In this document: positions 18,194 through 27,813 of the stretch, in pieces
Position numbering within the stretch: position 1 is the first letter of the stretch
How the letters are laid out: each line of letters opens with the position of its first letter
DNA from: Rhodothermales bacterium
Lineage (GTDB): Bacteria > Bacteroidota > Rhodothermia > Rhodothermales > Bin80
Reading direction: 5' to 3'
Assembly: GCA_012271205.1 (NCBI GenBank)
Contig: JAAXGT010000145.1
Span: 1 to 35,238 of the forward strand
Length of the DNA: 35,238 nt
The notes under the pieces: generated by a model
The model's database searches: none
Seen by the model: only the letters and a program-made list of their open reading frames with translations
Told to the model about the DNA's origin: nothing
Made by a program: the position numbers and the translations under genes

Positions 18194-19042
18194 TCAGGAT
18201 GACAGATCGGCGGGATTGGCTTCGAAGGAGCCCCGATATACAGAGACGGCTGGACCTTCCAGATAGACTTGATCCTTGTCGAGTCCCACCGTCAGCGTCC
18301 CGCCAGGCATGTCCACCCTAATGCATGTAGTGGCTACTTTGCCGGTTAGCCAGGCCGCCGTGGCTGAAGCTACGGCGCCTGTGCCGCAAGCCAGTGTTTC
18401 GGCTTCGACACCTTTTTCGAAGGTGCGAACGGTCAGGGTATTTGCACGGCGCACCTCCACAAAGTTGACGTTGGCCCCGGCCGGAGCGAGGGCCGGGTCA
18501 TGACGGATGGCCGGCCCCCAGGTGCTTACCGGAGCATCAGCCACGCCGGCAGTGAAACAAACAATGTGTTCGGTCCCCGGCCACAGATAGTGCACATGAT
18601 CAATGGCTTCGGGAAGCGTATCGTGCAGGTGTACGGACGGGCGCCAGTGTTGCGGTACCTGCATATAGATGCGTACGGGTGAGGCTGCATCTGCCTTCAC
18701 GTGGGCGCGGCACAGTCCGGAGGCTGTTTCCAAGGTCACATCATCGGCGTCGAAGCCAGCTTGCCGGGCAAAACGGACCAAGCAGCAGGCCCCGTTGCCA
18801 CACATGGTTCCTTCCGATCCGTTGGCATTGATGTAAACCATGCGGTAAGCTGCGCCATTCTGTTTCGCGGGTTCCAAGGCCAGGAGCCCATCTGCGCCGA
18901 TACCATGACGCCTCGGGCACATACGCCGGGCAATGGCCGAGAGCTCTTCGGCCGAGAAATGGTAAAACCGGTTGTCCAGCACGATAAAATCGTTGCCTGC
19001 GCCGCTCATTTTGGCAAACTCAACGATTAGCGCACGTTTCAT
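18194..19042 (-). CDS. dapF: Diaminopimelate epimerase DapF
   Basis: DapF interconverts LL- and meso-diaminopimelate for lysine and peptidoglycan synthesis, using two cysteines as acid and base. Both are present, in GTMCGNGACCLVRFA and in AETLACGTGAVASATAAWL. The start region FAKMSGAGNDFIVLDNRFYH and the segment ARRMCPRRHGIGADGLLALE are typical. I chose ATG 19042 because the family starts close to this point; an upstream in-frame ATG at 19078 has AGGA 7 bases ahead of it but would add 12 residues and overlap the divergent phoH start. Confidence 0.95.
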   Translation of the reverse strand: MKRALIVEFAKMSGAGNDFIVLDNRFYHFSAEELSAIARRMCPRRHGIGADGLLALEPAKQNGAAYRMVYINANGSEGTMCGNGACCLVRFARQAGFDADDVTLETASGLCRAHVKADAASPVRIYMQVPQHWRPSVHLHDTLPEAIDHVHYLWPGTEHIVCFTAGVADAPVSTWGPAIRHDPALAPAGANVNFVEVRRANTLTVRTFEKGVEAETLACGTGAVASATAAWLTGKVATTCIRVDMPGGTLTVGLDKDQVYLEGPAVSVYRGSFEANPADLSS

Positions 19043-19071
19043 GGGCACCATAAATCTGCGGCAGCGTAAAC

Positions 19072-20058
19072 TTGCCATGCCGGTGTCCTGTTCTTGATTC
19101 CCGTACGCCTTTGCCCGAGAAGACCCTTACACTCGACCAGATCGATCCCCTCCTGCTGTTTGGCACGCACGACGCGCACCTCAGACGTATCGAAACGGCA
19201 TTCCCAAATACAAAGATTCTGGCCAGAGGCAACACCGTGCGGCTGCGGGGCTCCAGAAGTGCCTTGGGAATGATCGAGCGTACATTTGATGAGCTTATCG
19301 CGCTCGCGGGCCGCAATGGCGGTGTGACCGAGGCCGATGTGGATACGGTACTTGCGATTGCCGCAACGGAACCGGGACCGGTGAAGCGTGGTGTTGGCGA
19401 TGTGGTGCTGTATACTCCGGCCGGGAACATGATCCGGACCAAGACACCCGGTCAGGCCCACATGATAGAGGCGGCCCGCCGCAGTGATATCGTGTTCGCT
19501 GTTGGGCCGGCCGGTACTGGCAAGACCTTCTTGGCCGTCGCGTTGGCTGTCGCGGCACTTAAGGCACGTCAGGTGAAACGCATTGTGCTCTGCCGCCCGG
19601 CGGTGGAAGCCGGTGAACGGCTGGGGTTCCTGCCGGGCGATTTCCGTGACAAGATTGACCCTTATCTTCGTCCACTCTACGACGCGCTGGATGAGTTTTT
19701 ACCCTCGGACAGGCTGGGGGCACACATGGAAAACCACGTAGTCGAAATCGTGCCGCTGGCCTTTATGCGGGGGCGGACTCTTAACTCCGCATTTGTGATC
19801 TTGGACGAGGCGCAGAACGCGACTCCGGTGCAGATGAAGATGTTTTTGACACGACTTGGCGTGAATAGCCGAGCGATTATTACCGGAGACATCACGCAGA
19901 TCGATCTGGATCCCCGCGATCAAAGTGGTCTGGTAGAAGCGGTGGATATTCTGGGAGGCATTGACGGGATTGACATTGTGGGCTTTTCCAAAGTCGATGT
20001 CGTCCGCCACCGCTTAGTCAAGGACATTATTGAGGCCTACGACCGCCGTGAGTCCTAA
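19072..20058 (+). CDS. phoH: PhoH family ATPase (YbeZ-like)
   Basis: The protein carries an N-terminal KH-like segment (NTVRLRGSRSALGMIERTF) and a PhoH P-loop domain with Walker A GPAGTGKT in FAVGPAGTGKTFLAVALAV, LCRPAVEAGERLGFLPGD, and Walker B in FVILDEAQNATPVQMKMFLT. Family members are RNA-associated ATPases often acting with the endoribonuclease YbeY in ribosome quality control; ybeY is not next to it here. The start is uncertain: TTG 19072 gives the longest frame, while TTG 19111 gives an N-terminus of usual length and leaves room for a divergent promoter with dapF. Neither has a good ribosome site. Confidence 0.92.
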   Translation: MPCRCPVLDSRTPLPEKTLTLDQIDPLLLFGTHDAHLRRIETAFPNTKILARGNTVRLRGSRSALGMIERTFDELIALAGRNGGVTEADVDTVLAIAATEPGPVKRGVGDVVLYTPAGNMIRTKTPGQAHMIEAARRSDIVFAVGPAGTGKTFLAVALAVAALKARQVKRIVLCRPAVEAGERLGFLPGDFRDKIDPYLRPLYDALDEFLPSDRLGAHMENHVVEIVPLAFMRGRTLNSAFVILDEAQNATPVQMKMFLTRLGVNSRAIITGDITQIDLDPRDQSGLVEAVDILGGIDGIDIVGFSKVDVVRHRLVKDIIEAYDRRES

Positions 20059-20112
20059 CGAGCACGTTCGTTGAGCGCTGCTGCGAAATATGACGCTGGG
20101 GCCAAGCGATGA

Positions 20113-20163
20113 GGGCCAACCCTGCGTGGTTGCCTGAGCTACAGGCACCGGCCCATGCCGGTG
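20113..20163 (+). other. Compact structured element after phoH
   Basis: GGGCC (20113-20117) can pair with GGCCC (20150-20154), enclosing two hairpins: AACC/GGTT (20118-20131) and GCCTG/CAGGC (20132-20146). This gives a three-way junction. A competing hairpin, CACCGG/CCGGTG at 20146-20163, uses the same 3' bases. It lies 55 bases after phoH and no T-run follows. It may be a terminator, a small RNA or a chance fold. Confidence 0.3.
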
Positions 20164-20287
20164 AGCGAGAAACAGCATGGAACTCATCGTAACTCCCACC
20201 CAATATGCGGAGATTGCTTAGGGGATGTGCTCTCTCGGCAGTCTCGCGCCACACGCCTTCACTTTTAAGTCTGAGTTGACGGCGACC

Positions 20288-20623
20288 TCAGGTCTCCGAA
20301 ACCTCGGGAGGATGAGACTCCAGCACTTCCATAGATACCGACTCCGGCCGAGACAATGCCGCCCATACCTGTATCTTTGCAACGGACACCTCAAGGGTGC
20401 CCACTCTGGCATTGAGTGTCTTCACCTCCGAGCGCAGGTCCTGAATATCGGCCTTCACCTCCGAGCGCAGGTCCTGAATCTCAGCCTTCACCTCCGAGCG
20501 CAGGTCCTGAATCTCAGTGCGGACATCCTTAATCTCAGCGCGGAGGATCGATTGGATGCGCAGCATCATCAGTGCAAGGCCCAACAGGACCGCCACCGAG
20601 TCTATCCATTGTTGCCATTCCAT
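20288..20623 (-). CDS. Small membrane-anchored hendecad coiled-coil protein
   Basis: The 111-residue protein begins MEWQQWIDSVAVLLGLALMM, one predicted membrane helix with almost no N-terminal tail, and continues as a charged helix. The core is an 11-residue unit, E-I-Q-D-L-R-S-E-V-K-A, repeated three times almost exactly, with a looser first copy before it. Eleven-residue periodicity favours a right-handed coiled coil. Short anchored coiled-coil proteins like this are common in environmental bacteria and have no assigned function. The opposite strand is also open over this stretch, but its product is repetitive and without a membrane or domain pattern, so I prefer this strand. Confidence 0.6.
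   Translation of the reverse strand: MEWQQWIDSVAVLLGLALMMLRIQSILRAEIKDVRTEIQDLRSEVKAEIQDLRSEVKADIQDLRSEVKTLNARVGTLEVSVAKIQVWAALSRPESVSMEVLESHPPEVSET
20421..20519. repeat. Three tandem 33-bp units inside the coiled-coil gene
   Basis: Three consecutive 33-base copies begin with TTCACCTCCGAGCGCAGGTC on the + strand and differ at only a few bases near their ends. They encode the hendecads of the - strand protein. Near identity at DNA level points to recent duplication and likely length variation. Confidence 0.85.
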
Positions 20624-21190
20624 GGCATATCCAACGTCTGCATCGGAATAAGCTAACGTACCCGGACGACAAATGATGCACGGGGCTAAGAGTCTAGTCC
20701 CAATTGTGCTGTAAATTGGGTGGTGTAGGAATACAGTGGGAACCAGCCGTGCTATGGAGTGCTTGGATTTAAGTGCTTCATGAAACTCAAAGTCACAGAC
20801 AGGTTCGATGGCGTTCGCAGGTCTTTGCTGATCCGGAAGGTAGATATCCAGGCTAATCGGGCGGCCTCGCCGGGTGCTTGACCGATCATTCGGAAACCCG
20901 CCATGCCATAGTGCACCTTTAAGACCACATGTCTTGGACTATGCCTGTGTTGCGAAGGCCTCTTGGACCACGATTGCCTGAGTGACGATTCCGCCTTGAA
21001 GTGTGAGGACCGCGCAGGACAGGCACGCGCGGCAAGGGGCACTGCCGGCGTACGCGTAAGCGCTTGGAGCTGGGGGACCGTCCGACAAGGGCTGTCGCAC
21101 GCCGGACCAGACGCGGTTTCGCAGATTGCTTACGTGCAACACCTTCGTAACTGGCGAAAGTTCGCGCAATCACTCACAGGTAAGGCTCGG
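20624..21190. other. Stretch without a recognisable gene
   Basis: Several short frames are open on the - strand here, but none shows a domain, signal peptide or ribosome site that I recognise. A perfect 7-base stem, CCCAATT/AATTGGG (20699-20720, 8-base loop), lies upstream of the coiled-coil gene. Remnants of a decayed gene are possible; I see no transposase motif. Confidence 0.4.
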
Positions 21191-22231
21191 CTACTGAGCG
21201 ACTTGGCGGGAGCTTTCGCCTTGACGCCAGACATATTCTCCACTTATATCAATGTATCCAGGGCGTCCCTCCTGCATAACGTAAGCCAGCCCTTTTGCAA
21301 ACGATCGCGCCCTATCGAAGACCGCCGGAATCACCAACAGCCCGTCTGTATCCAAGTAGCCGTACTTGTCACCAACCATTACCAGGGCGCGGCCATCTTC
21401 AAAATCATCGGCATGGGCATAGATCGCCGGAACGATCACGGATCCCTCACGGTCAATAAAGCCCCATTGTCCGTCGATGCTGATGCGCGCCCGCCCATCG
21501 GCAAACGAAAAAATCTGGTCGTAATGAATCTCCAACACAAAAGAACCGCTCCTGTCAATGAAGCCCCGCTGCTTGCCTTTGCGGGCCAGCGCGAGTCCGT
21601 TCGAAAAGCTGCGGACCGAGTGGAATTCCGGTGGAATAACCCACTCCCCGCTCGAATCCACAAACCCCCACCGCGTACTGACACTGACTACCAACACTTT
21701 GCGCACCTTCTCCACACCCGCCAAACCCTCGGAAAAAGGCAACGCCCGCTCAAAAAGATCTTCGATGGTCAATTCGCCATTAGAATCAAGATAACCCCAG
21801 TTTGGCTCCAGTCCGACGATGGCACCCGGACGTCCCCGCACGGGCGCAAGTCCACCGCTGAAATCAAGCGCCCCAGTGAAAACACGCTCCGTCAGGAAGT
21901 TGCCGGAACGGTCAATGAATCCCCATCCCCGCCCCAACTGAACACGCGCCAGTCCGTCCACAAACGGATAGACCGCGGAGTACCGTGCGTCAATTACAAC
22001 AGAATCTTCAGCATTGATGAAGCCCCAGAGTTCACCAAGGCGCACTGCTGCCAGCCCTTCCGAGGATATCTGCGCACCGTCATACTTGGGCGCAATAATA
22101 ATTTCCCCGGATTGATTGATAAAGCCGAAACGGCTGTGTTCGATAATGGGATACAGCGTGGCTGAATCCTGAGCAGCTGCAATTGGCACGGCGCCTAGTA
22201 ATAACAACAGTACAACAGCGAAACGACACAT
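21191..22231 (-). CDS. Secreted WG-repeat protein
   Basis: After a signal peptide (MCRFAVVLLLLLGAVPIAAA) the protein is built from about seven or eight WG/KWG-type repeats, each with a core like GRGWGFIDRSGNFL followed by a strand and an F-x-x-GLA turn. Clear copies are LWGFINAEDSVVI, WGYLDSNGELTI, RWGFVDSSGEWVIPPEF, QRGFIDRSGSFVL, QWGFIDREGSVIVPAIY and KYGYLDTDGLLVIPAVF. These repeats form beta-propeller-like or solenoid folds of unknown function, probably periplasmic or surface-bound here. The gene starts 6 bases after panC ends, so the two are likely cotranscribed. The opposite strand is open for 400 codons over this gene, but that frame has no coherent features. Confidence 0.88.
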   Translation of the reverse strand: MCRFAVVLLLLLGAVPIAAAQDSATLYPIIEHSRFGFINQSGEIIIAPKYDGAQISSEGLAAVRLGELWGFINAEDSVVIDARYSAVYPFVDGLARVQLGRGWGFIDRSGNFLTERVFTGALDFSGGLAPVRGRPGAIVGLEPNWGYLDSNGELTIEDLFERALPFSEGLAGVEKVRKVLVVSVSTRWGFVDSSGEWVIPPEFHSVRSFSNGLALARKGKQRGFIDRSGSFVLEIHYDQIFSFADGRARISIDGQWGFIDREGSVIVPAIYAHADDFEDGRALVMVGDKYGYLDTDGLLVIPAVFDRARSFAKGLAYVMQEGRPGYIDISGEYVWRQGESSRQVAQ

Positions 22232-22237
22232 CGGGTG

Positions 22238-23116
22238 CTAACACTGAGACAAGGGTATCTTTACTATAGCATTGTCGATCAGACGGGTTCGATCGAAATA
22301 CACCGCTACAGCCGCCATGATTTCGTCACCCGGTGAGAAGGCTTTAACGGGCACCAGCGTATCGGTCCTGACAACTTCTGCGTATTGTAATGTGGCCAGT
22401 GGGGCCTGAGCAATTATAGAGGTCATTTTTGCTACCACAGGCGCACTTTGCTGTTGTCCGTGCTCCATAAGCTCTCGGGCTTGTGCAACCGCGCGCGACA
22501 ACACGACCGCCTGGGCGCGTTCAGCCGAATTGAGGTAAGCATTGCGGGAAGAGAGCGCCAGACCGTCGGCTTCCCGGACGGTCGGCTCGCCAGCAATGTG
22601 GATCCCCAGCGCGAGATCATGTGACAACCGTCTCAGAAGATAGAACTGCTGCGCATCTTTAAGACCGAACACAGCCACATGGGGCTTACAACACGCAAAG
22701 AGCTTCAAAACTACGGTGAGCACTCCTCGAAAATGACCCGGCCGGTATTGCCCACACAGATACTTGGTCAATTCAGGACTTGTTATCCAGATCGCTTGCG
22801 CTTCGGCCCCATCTGGATAAAGCTCGTCGACTTCCGGTGCAAACACGGCATCGACCTTTCCGGTTGAACCCAAGGCATCACAATCTGCCTCGAAATCACA
22901 CGGGTAACTGGCCAAATCCTCATCGGGCGAAAATTGTGTCGGATTCACAAATATGGACACCGTTACGTGATCGCCTTCCCGGCGTGCACGATTTACCAGT
23001 GCGAGATGGCCTGCATGCAGTGTGCCCATGGTTGGCACCAGTACGAGCCGGTGCCCTTTGCGACGTTGCTCATCAGCATAAGCCTGCATTTGAGCGGTTG
23101 TGCGCAGAACTTGCAT
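22238..23116 (-). CDS. panC: Pantothenate synthetase PanC
   Basis: PanC joins pantoate and beta-alanine with ATP to make pantothenate, the coenzyme A precursor. The HIGH-type nucleotide-binding motif is MGTLHAGHLALVNRAR; other family segments are TVSIFVNPTQFSPDEDLASY, YRPGHFRGVLTVVLKLF, VFGLKDAQQFYLLRRL and the KMSKS-equivalent ADGLALSSRNAYLN. At 292 residues it has normal length. It is divergent from fumC across 88 bases. Confidence 0.96.
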   Translation of the reverse strand: MQVLRTTAQMQAYADEQRRKGHRLVLVPTMGTLHAGHLALVNRARREGDHVTVSIFVNPTQFSPDEDLASYPCDFEADCDALGSTGKVDAVFAPEVDELYPDGAEAQAIWITSPELTKYLCGQYRPGHFRGVLTVVLKLFACCKPHVAVFGLKDAQQFYLLRRLSHDLALGIHIAGEPTVREADGLALSSRNAYLNSAERAQAVVLSRAVAQARELMEHGQQQSAPVVAKMTSIIAQAPLATLQYAEVVRTDTLVPVKAFSPGDEIMAAVAVYFDRTRLIDNAIVKIPLSQC

Positions 23117-23204
23117 GGGCTTTGACGACTAGGATGACTGCATACTCTCTCCAACAATAGAGGTGCAAGATCGTATACTTTTTTGTTATTGAAAACCTGC
23201 CTTT

Positions 23205-24593
23205 ATGGCAACATACAGAACAGAGAAAGACTCGCTGGGCGACGTAGAGGTGCCAGCCGACGCGTTGTACGGGGCACAAACCCAACGCGCCGTGGACAAT
23301 TTCCAGATAAGCGGTCAACGCATGCCGCGTGCTTTCATCCGGGCACTCGGTCAAATTAAGCGCGCCGCAGCCATCGCAAATCGGGAAACGGGCATGCTGG
23401 ATGCCGACGTTGCCGAGGCAATTGTTGAGGCCGCGGAGCACATCATAGCCGGAGACATCGACGCACACTTTCCGGTGGACGTGTACCAGACGGGCAGTGG
23501 CACCTCCAGCAACATGAACGCAAATGAAGTGATCTCCAGGTTGGCCAGCGAAGCCCTGGGGCGCCATGTGCACGCGAACGACCAGGTAAATCTGTGTCAG
23601 TCGTCCAATGATGTCGTACCGACGGCGATACATGTCGCATCAGCGTCTGCAATCGCACATTCCCTTCTGCCTGCACTGAAACGACTCCGGAATGCACTTG
23701 CAGAGAAAGCCCAGACATTTGACGATGTTCTCAAGAGCGCCCGAACACACCTCATGGACGCCACACCGATCCGAATGGGTCAGGAGTTCGGCGGCTACAC
23801 CATGCAGGTCGCACGTGGCATTGATCGTATCAGACTGGCACTAGGCGAATTGCAGGAGGTACCCTTGGGGGGCACAGCTACAGGTTCCGGTATCAACCGG
23901 CATTTGGAGTTTCCGGCGCGGGCGCTAAAACATATCAGCGAAGCCACCGGGGTGACGTTCCGGGAAGCAGAGGATCACTTTGAAGCACAGTCGGCGCGCG
24001 ATGCTATCGTGTCCGCAGCAGGAGCACTCAATACAGTGGCGGCCTCGCTCATGAAGATTGCAAATGACATCCGTCTGCTGTCCAGCGGCCCAACAAGTGG
24101 CTTCGCCGAAATCAAACTCAAACCGCTTCAGCCCGGTTCTTCGATCATGCCCGGAAAGGTGAACCCCGTACTTTGTGAGGCCATGATGATGGTCTGTGCA
24201 CGCGTTATGGGCAATCATACCACACTCACCATATGCGGTCAGCACGGCAATCTCGAACTCAACGTCATGATGCCAGTCATGGCCGCGGCCTTATTGGAAA
24301 GCATTGAATTACTGGCAGGTGCATGCCATGCGTTTGTCGATAAGTGCCTTGCGGGCATGGAGGCCGATCGCGTCCGTTGCCAGGCTCTCCTGGAGTTGAA
24401 TCCGGCGATTGCCACAGCACTGAACAGTAAAATTGGCTACGATAAAGCCGCGACTGTGGCCAAAGCAGCTGCGAAGTCCGGGCGTTCTGTGCGCGAAGTG
24501 GTCCGGGAGATGGGTCTTCTCAGCAATCAGGAGTTGGACCGGCTGCTAAATGTGCGTGATTTGACCGAACCTGGCATTCCCGGGCGTAACTGA
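23205..24593 (+). CDS. fumC: Fumarate hydratase class II
   Basis: FumC is the iron-free, tetrameric fumarase of the TCA cycle. The N-terminus (TYRTEKDSLGDVEVPADALY and GAQTQRAVDNFQISG), TGSGTSSNMNANEVI, CQSSNDVVPTAIHVA, the active-site loop GSSIMPGKVNPVLCEA and the C-terminal LLSNQELDRLLNVRDLTEP all match. At 462 residues it is standard length. The fumarate-lyase superfamily includes aspartase and argininosuccinate lyase, but the HLEFPARALKHISEATG segment and the length favour fumarase. Confidence 0.95.
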   Translation: MATYRTEKDSLGDVEVPADALYGAQTQRAVDNFQISGQRMPRAFIRALGQIKRAAAIANRETGMLDADVAEAIVEAAEHIIAGDIDAHFPVDVYQTGSGTSSNMNANEVISRLASEALGRHVHANDQVNLCQSSNDVVPTAIHVASASAIAHSLLPALKRLRNALAEKAQTFDDVLKSARTHLMDATPIRMGQEFGGYTMQVARGIDRIRLALGELQEVPLGGTATGSGINRHLEFPARALKHISEATGVTFREAEDHFEAQSARDAIVSAAGALNTVAASLMKIANDIRLLSSGPTSGFAEIKLKPLQPGSSIMPGKVNPVLCEAMMMVCARVMGNHTTLTICGQHGNLELNVMMPVMAAALLESIELLAGACHAFVDKCLAGMEADRVRCQALLELNPAIATALNSKIGYDKAATVAKAAAKSGRSVREVVREMGLLSNQELDRLLNVRDLTEPGIPGRN

Positions 24594-24628
24594 AGTGTCA
24601 AAAAGACGAAATCGTCCCAATGGCGCGT

Positions 24629-24661
24629 TTATTGTTAACCACGTTAACCCAAGCAATAAAC
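24629..24661. promoter_or_regulatory. Nested inverted repeat just before htrA
   Basis: TTTATTG (24629-24635) and CAATAAA (24655-24661) form a perfect 7-base outer repeat that encloses GTTAAC-CAC-GTTAAC. It ends 10 bases before the htrA ATG, so as DNA it could be an operator and as RNA a stem-loop near the ribosome site. The regulator is unknown. Confidence 0.4.
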
Positions 24662-24671
24662 CAAACTGGCA

Positions 24672-26240
<1,569 letters not shown>

Positions 26241-26889
26241 CATATACCGTGCAGACCCGTGACGCTCGCGGGCATGGTTGTGTCCCTGATTTGTGGTAAA
26301 AGTGGAACAGCGAATCAGGAGCACAACCACACAACTGGTGAAGACCGTATCGGTGTCGAGCTTAATCAAGTCGGAATTAAGGTGAAAAAGGAAAAACACG
26401 TTCTTGATTGTATTCATTTGCTCGGCGCACTCGTATTGGGCGTGGTTGGACAGCGTAGTCACACGGTCAGCGAATGAAAGCATACAAAGGGCTGAGCCCC
26501 TTGAGGTGTTCCTGTTTTCTTTTGTGCTGCCGTCACGGTAGCAGGGGGCAAGCATTTTCCCGGCTGACTGGAGATAACTTGTGCACCTTAACTGGATAGG
26601 GAAGCCCCATTAATTTCGGTCGGGCAAAAGACAAACCATCCATCGAAGTTTCATAGAGGCTTCTTGCCATCGTGGCCGGCAGCAAGAAGCTCCGCGGAAT
26701 TCCGTTAGTAACTGTGCACGGTTCGGGCGCGCAGATCGGGAGGCTTGGTTGGAGATACAGGCCTTATCAGTAATGCAGACCTGTGAGGGTTTCCCGAGGC
26801 GCTTTAACCCATCTTTAAGTGCGCCGAGATCATGGAGCTTCCGCATGGCTGAGCCTGTTCATCTTGCGGTGACCCAAGCGCCGTAACCC
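26241..26889. other. Intergenic region of about 650 bp, no convincing gene
   Basis: This holds one long stem-loop near htrA (listed separately) and a smaller one, TGCTGCC/GGTAGCA around 26525-26543. A 72-codon + frame (26259-26477) and a 78-codon - frame (26610-26846) show no recognised motif or ribosome site. The composition suggests decayed sequence or an untranslated RNA; I cannot name one. Confidence 0.4.
26275..26329 (+). terminator. Long stem-loop after htrA
   Basis: TGGTTGTGTCCCTGATT and AATCAGGAGCACAACCA pair over 17 positions with one mismatch and one G-U, around a 21-base loop, 34 bases after the htrA stop. No T-run follows. It could end the htrA transcript or be a relic of a mobile-element end. 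Confidence 0.4.
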
Positions 26890-26991
26890 ATGTCCTGTTT
26901 GCCTCATTCAGTGATCCTCCCGGAGAGCGAATCATCAAGTGTGGCAACTTCCGGGTCAACCGCGTCCGGCTGGTACCGGATTGTAAGAAGG

Positions 26992-27711
26992 ATGGGCCAG
27001 ACTGCGCACTGGTACCTGTGTCCTTGGAGCCTGATGGTGCCCTTGCTTCTTTTTATCGGGTGTATGTCTGGAGACATGGCCCGGAAACAGCCAGAAGGTG
27101 TGCTGCGTGCGGCTTTCGTTGCGTTGGACGGCGTGTACAATTCGGAGTTGATGGCTCCCTATGATGTGCTCCACCACTCAATCTTCCGGGATTCCACGAA
27201 CCACATCGAGCCGTTTGTGGTCTCACCGGACGGCGATCCGCTGGTCACCTTCGAGGGAATCACGGTAGTGCCCCATTATTCGTTTGCCACAGCGCCACAA
27301 GCCGACATTTTGGTGATACCCAGTACAGCAGGCAGTATGGACCGGGATTTGGAGGACGCCAATTATATGAACTGGGTTCGCACGAGAGCAAAACAGGCGG
27401 AATGGGTGATAACTGTATGCGATGGCGCTTTTCCGCTTGCAGCGACCGGGCTGGTAGACGGCCGGCGGATCACGACCTTCCCGGCCGATCGCGACCTTCT
27501 TGCAGCTATGTTTCCCAAAGTGAGTGTACGGTACGAAGAGCGCCTTGTAATTGACGGCAAGTTTATCACGTCCGTGGGCGGTGCGCTCAGCTATGAGCCA
27601 GCATTGTATCTGGTTAATGTGCTCTATGGCAAGCCCCATGCCCAACAGACTGCAGAAGGGCTGGTCTTGGATTGGGAGCTGGATCGGATTCCCCACAAGA
27701 ATTTTAAGTAA
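26992..27711 (+). CDS. DJ-1/PfpI (GATase1-like) protein with lipoprotein-like N-terminus
   Basis: The domain VLRAAFVALDGVYNSELMAP onwards is a DJ-1/PfpI fold of the type fused to AraC regulators. The nucleophile elbow is VITVCDGAFPLAATGLVDGR, with the Cys at codon 27418-27420, and the segment ITTFPADRDLLAAMFP follows. Unlike most cytoplasmic members it carries a hydrophobic N-terminus ending in LLLFIGC, which fits a lipobox, so it may be an envelope lipoprotein. The start is unclear: ATG 26890 (longest, with an unlikely polar leader), ATG 26992 (used here), or ATG 27034, which has GGAG 4 bases upstream and gives MVPLLLFIGC. Function (chaperone, amidase, glyoxalase-like) cannot be assigned. 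Confidence 0.75.
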   Translation: MGQTAHWYLCPWSLMVPLLLFIGCMSGDMARKQPEGVLRAAFVALDGVYNSELMAPYDVLHHSIFRDSTNHIEPFVVSPDGDPLVTFEGITVVPHYSFATAPQADILVIPSTAGSMDRDLEDANYMNWVRTRAKQAEWVITVCDGAFPLAATGLVDGRRITTFPADRDLLAAMFPKVSVRYEERLVIDGKFITSVGGALSYEPALYLVNVLYGKPHAQQTAEGLVLDWELDRIPHKNFK

Positions 27712-27739
27712 CCTTTTGTGAGTATTTTCGTCCTATCAG

Positions 27740-27772
27740 CCGGTACATGCCTTTTGTGCCGGCATGCACCGG
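27740..27772 (+). promoter_or_regulatory. 12-position stem-loop in the M16 peptidase leader
   Basis: CCGGT/ACCGG and CATGCC/GGCATG stack with a single mismatch around a 9-base loop. It lies 28 bases after the DJ-1 gene and 41 before the M16 start. It may terminate the first transcript or act in the leader of the second; there is no T-run. Confidence 0.4.
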
Positions 27773-27813
27773 GTCCGGGTTCAGAATTGCACGCGACACC
27801 AAATTTAGAAATT

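Noticed and set aside
20225-20656. 143-codon + frame over the coiled-coil gene
   Set aside because: Its repeats are the mirror of the - strand hendecads; the - strand product has a membrane helix and a regular coiled coil, so it is the better gene.
20752-21173. Three overlapping short - strand frames as transposase remnants
   Set aside because: None carries a transposase motif, ribosome site or terminal repeats that I can see.
20963-22165. 400-codon open frame on the + strand
   Set aside because: It lies opposite the WG-repeat gene, whose repeats and signal peptide are clear. The + frame product has no domain, signal or periodicity of its own.
26610-26846. 78-codon - frame as a transposase fragment
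   Set aside because: The first residues look protein-like, but no catalytic or family motif could be recognised, so no call is made.
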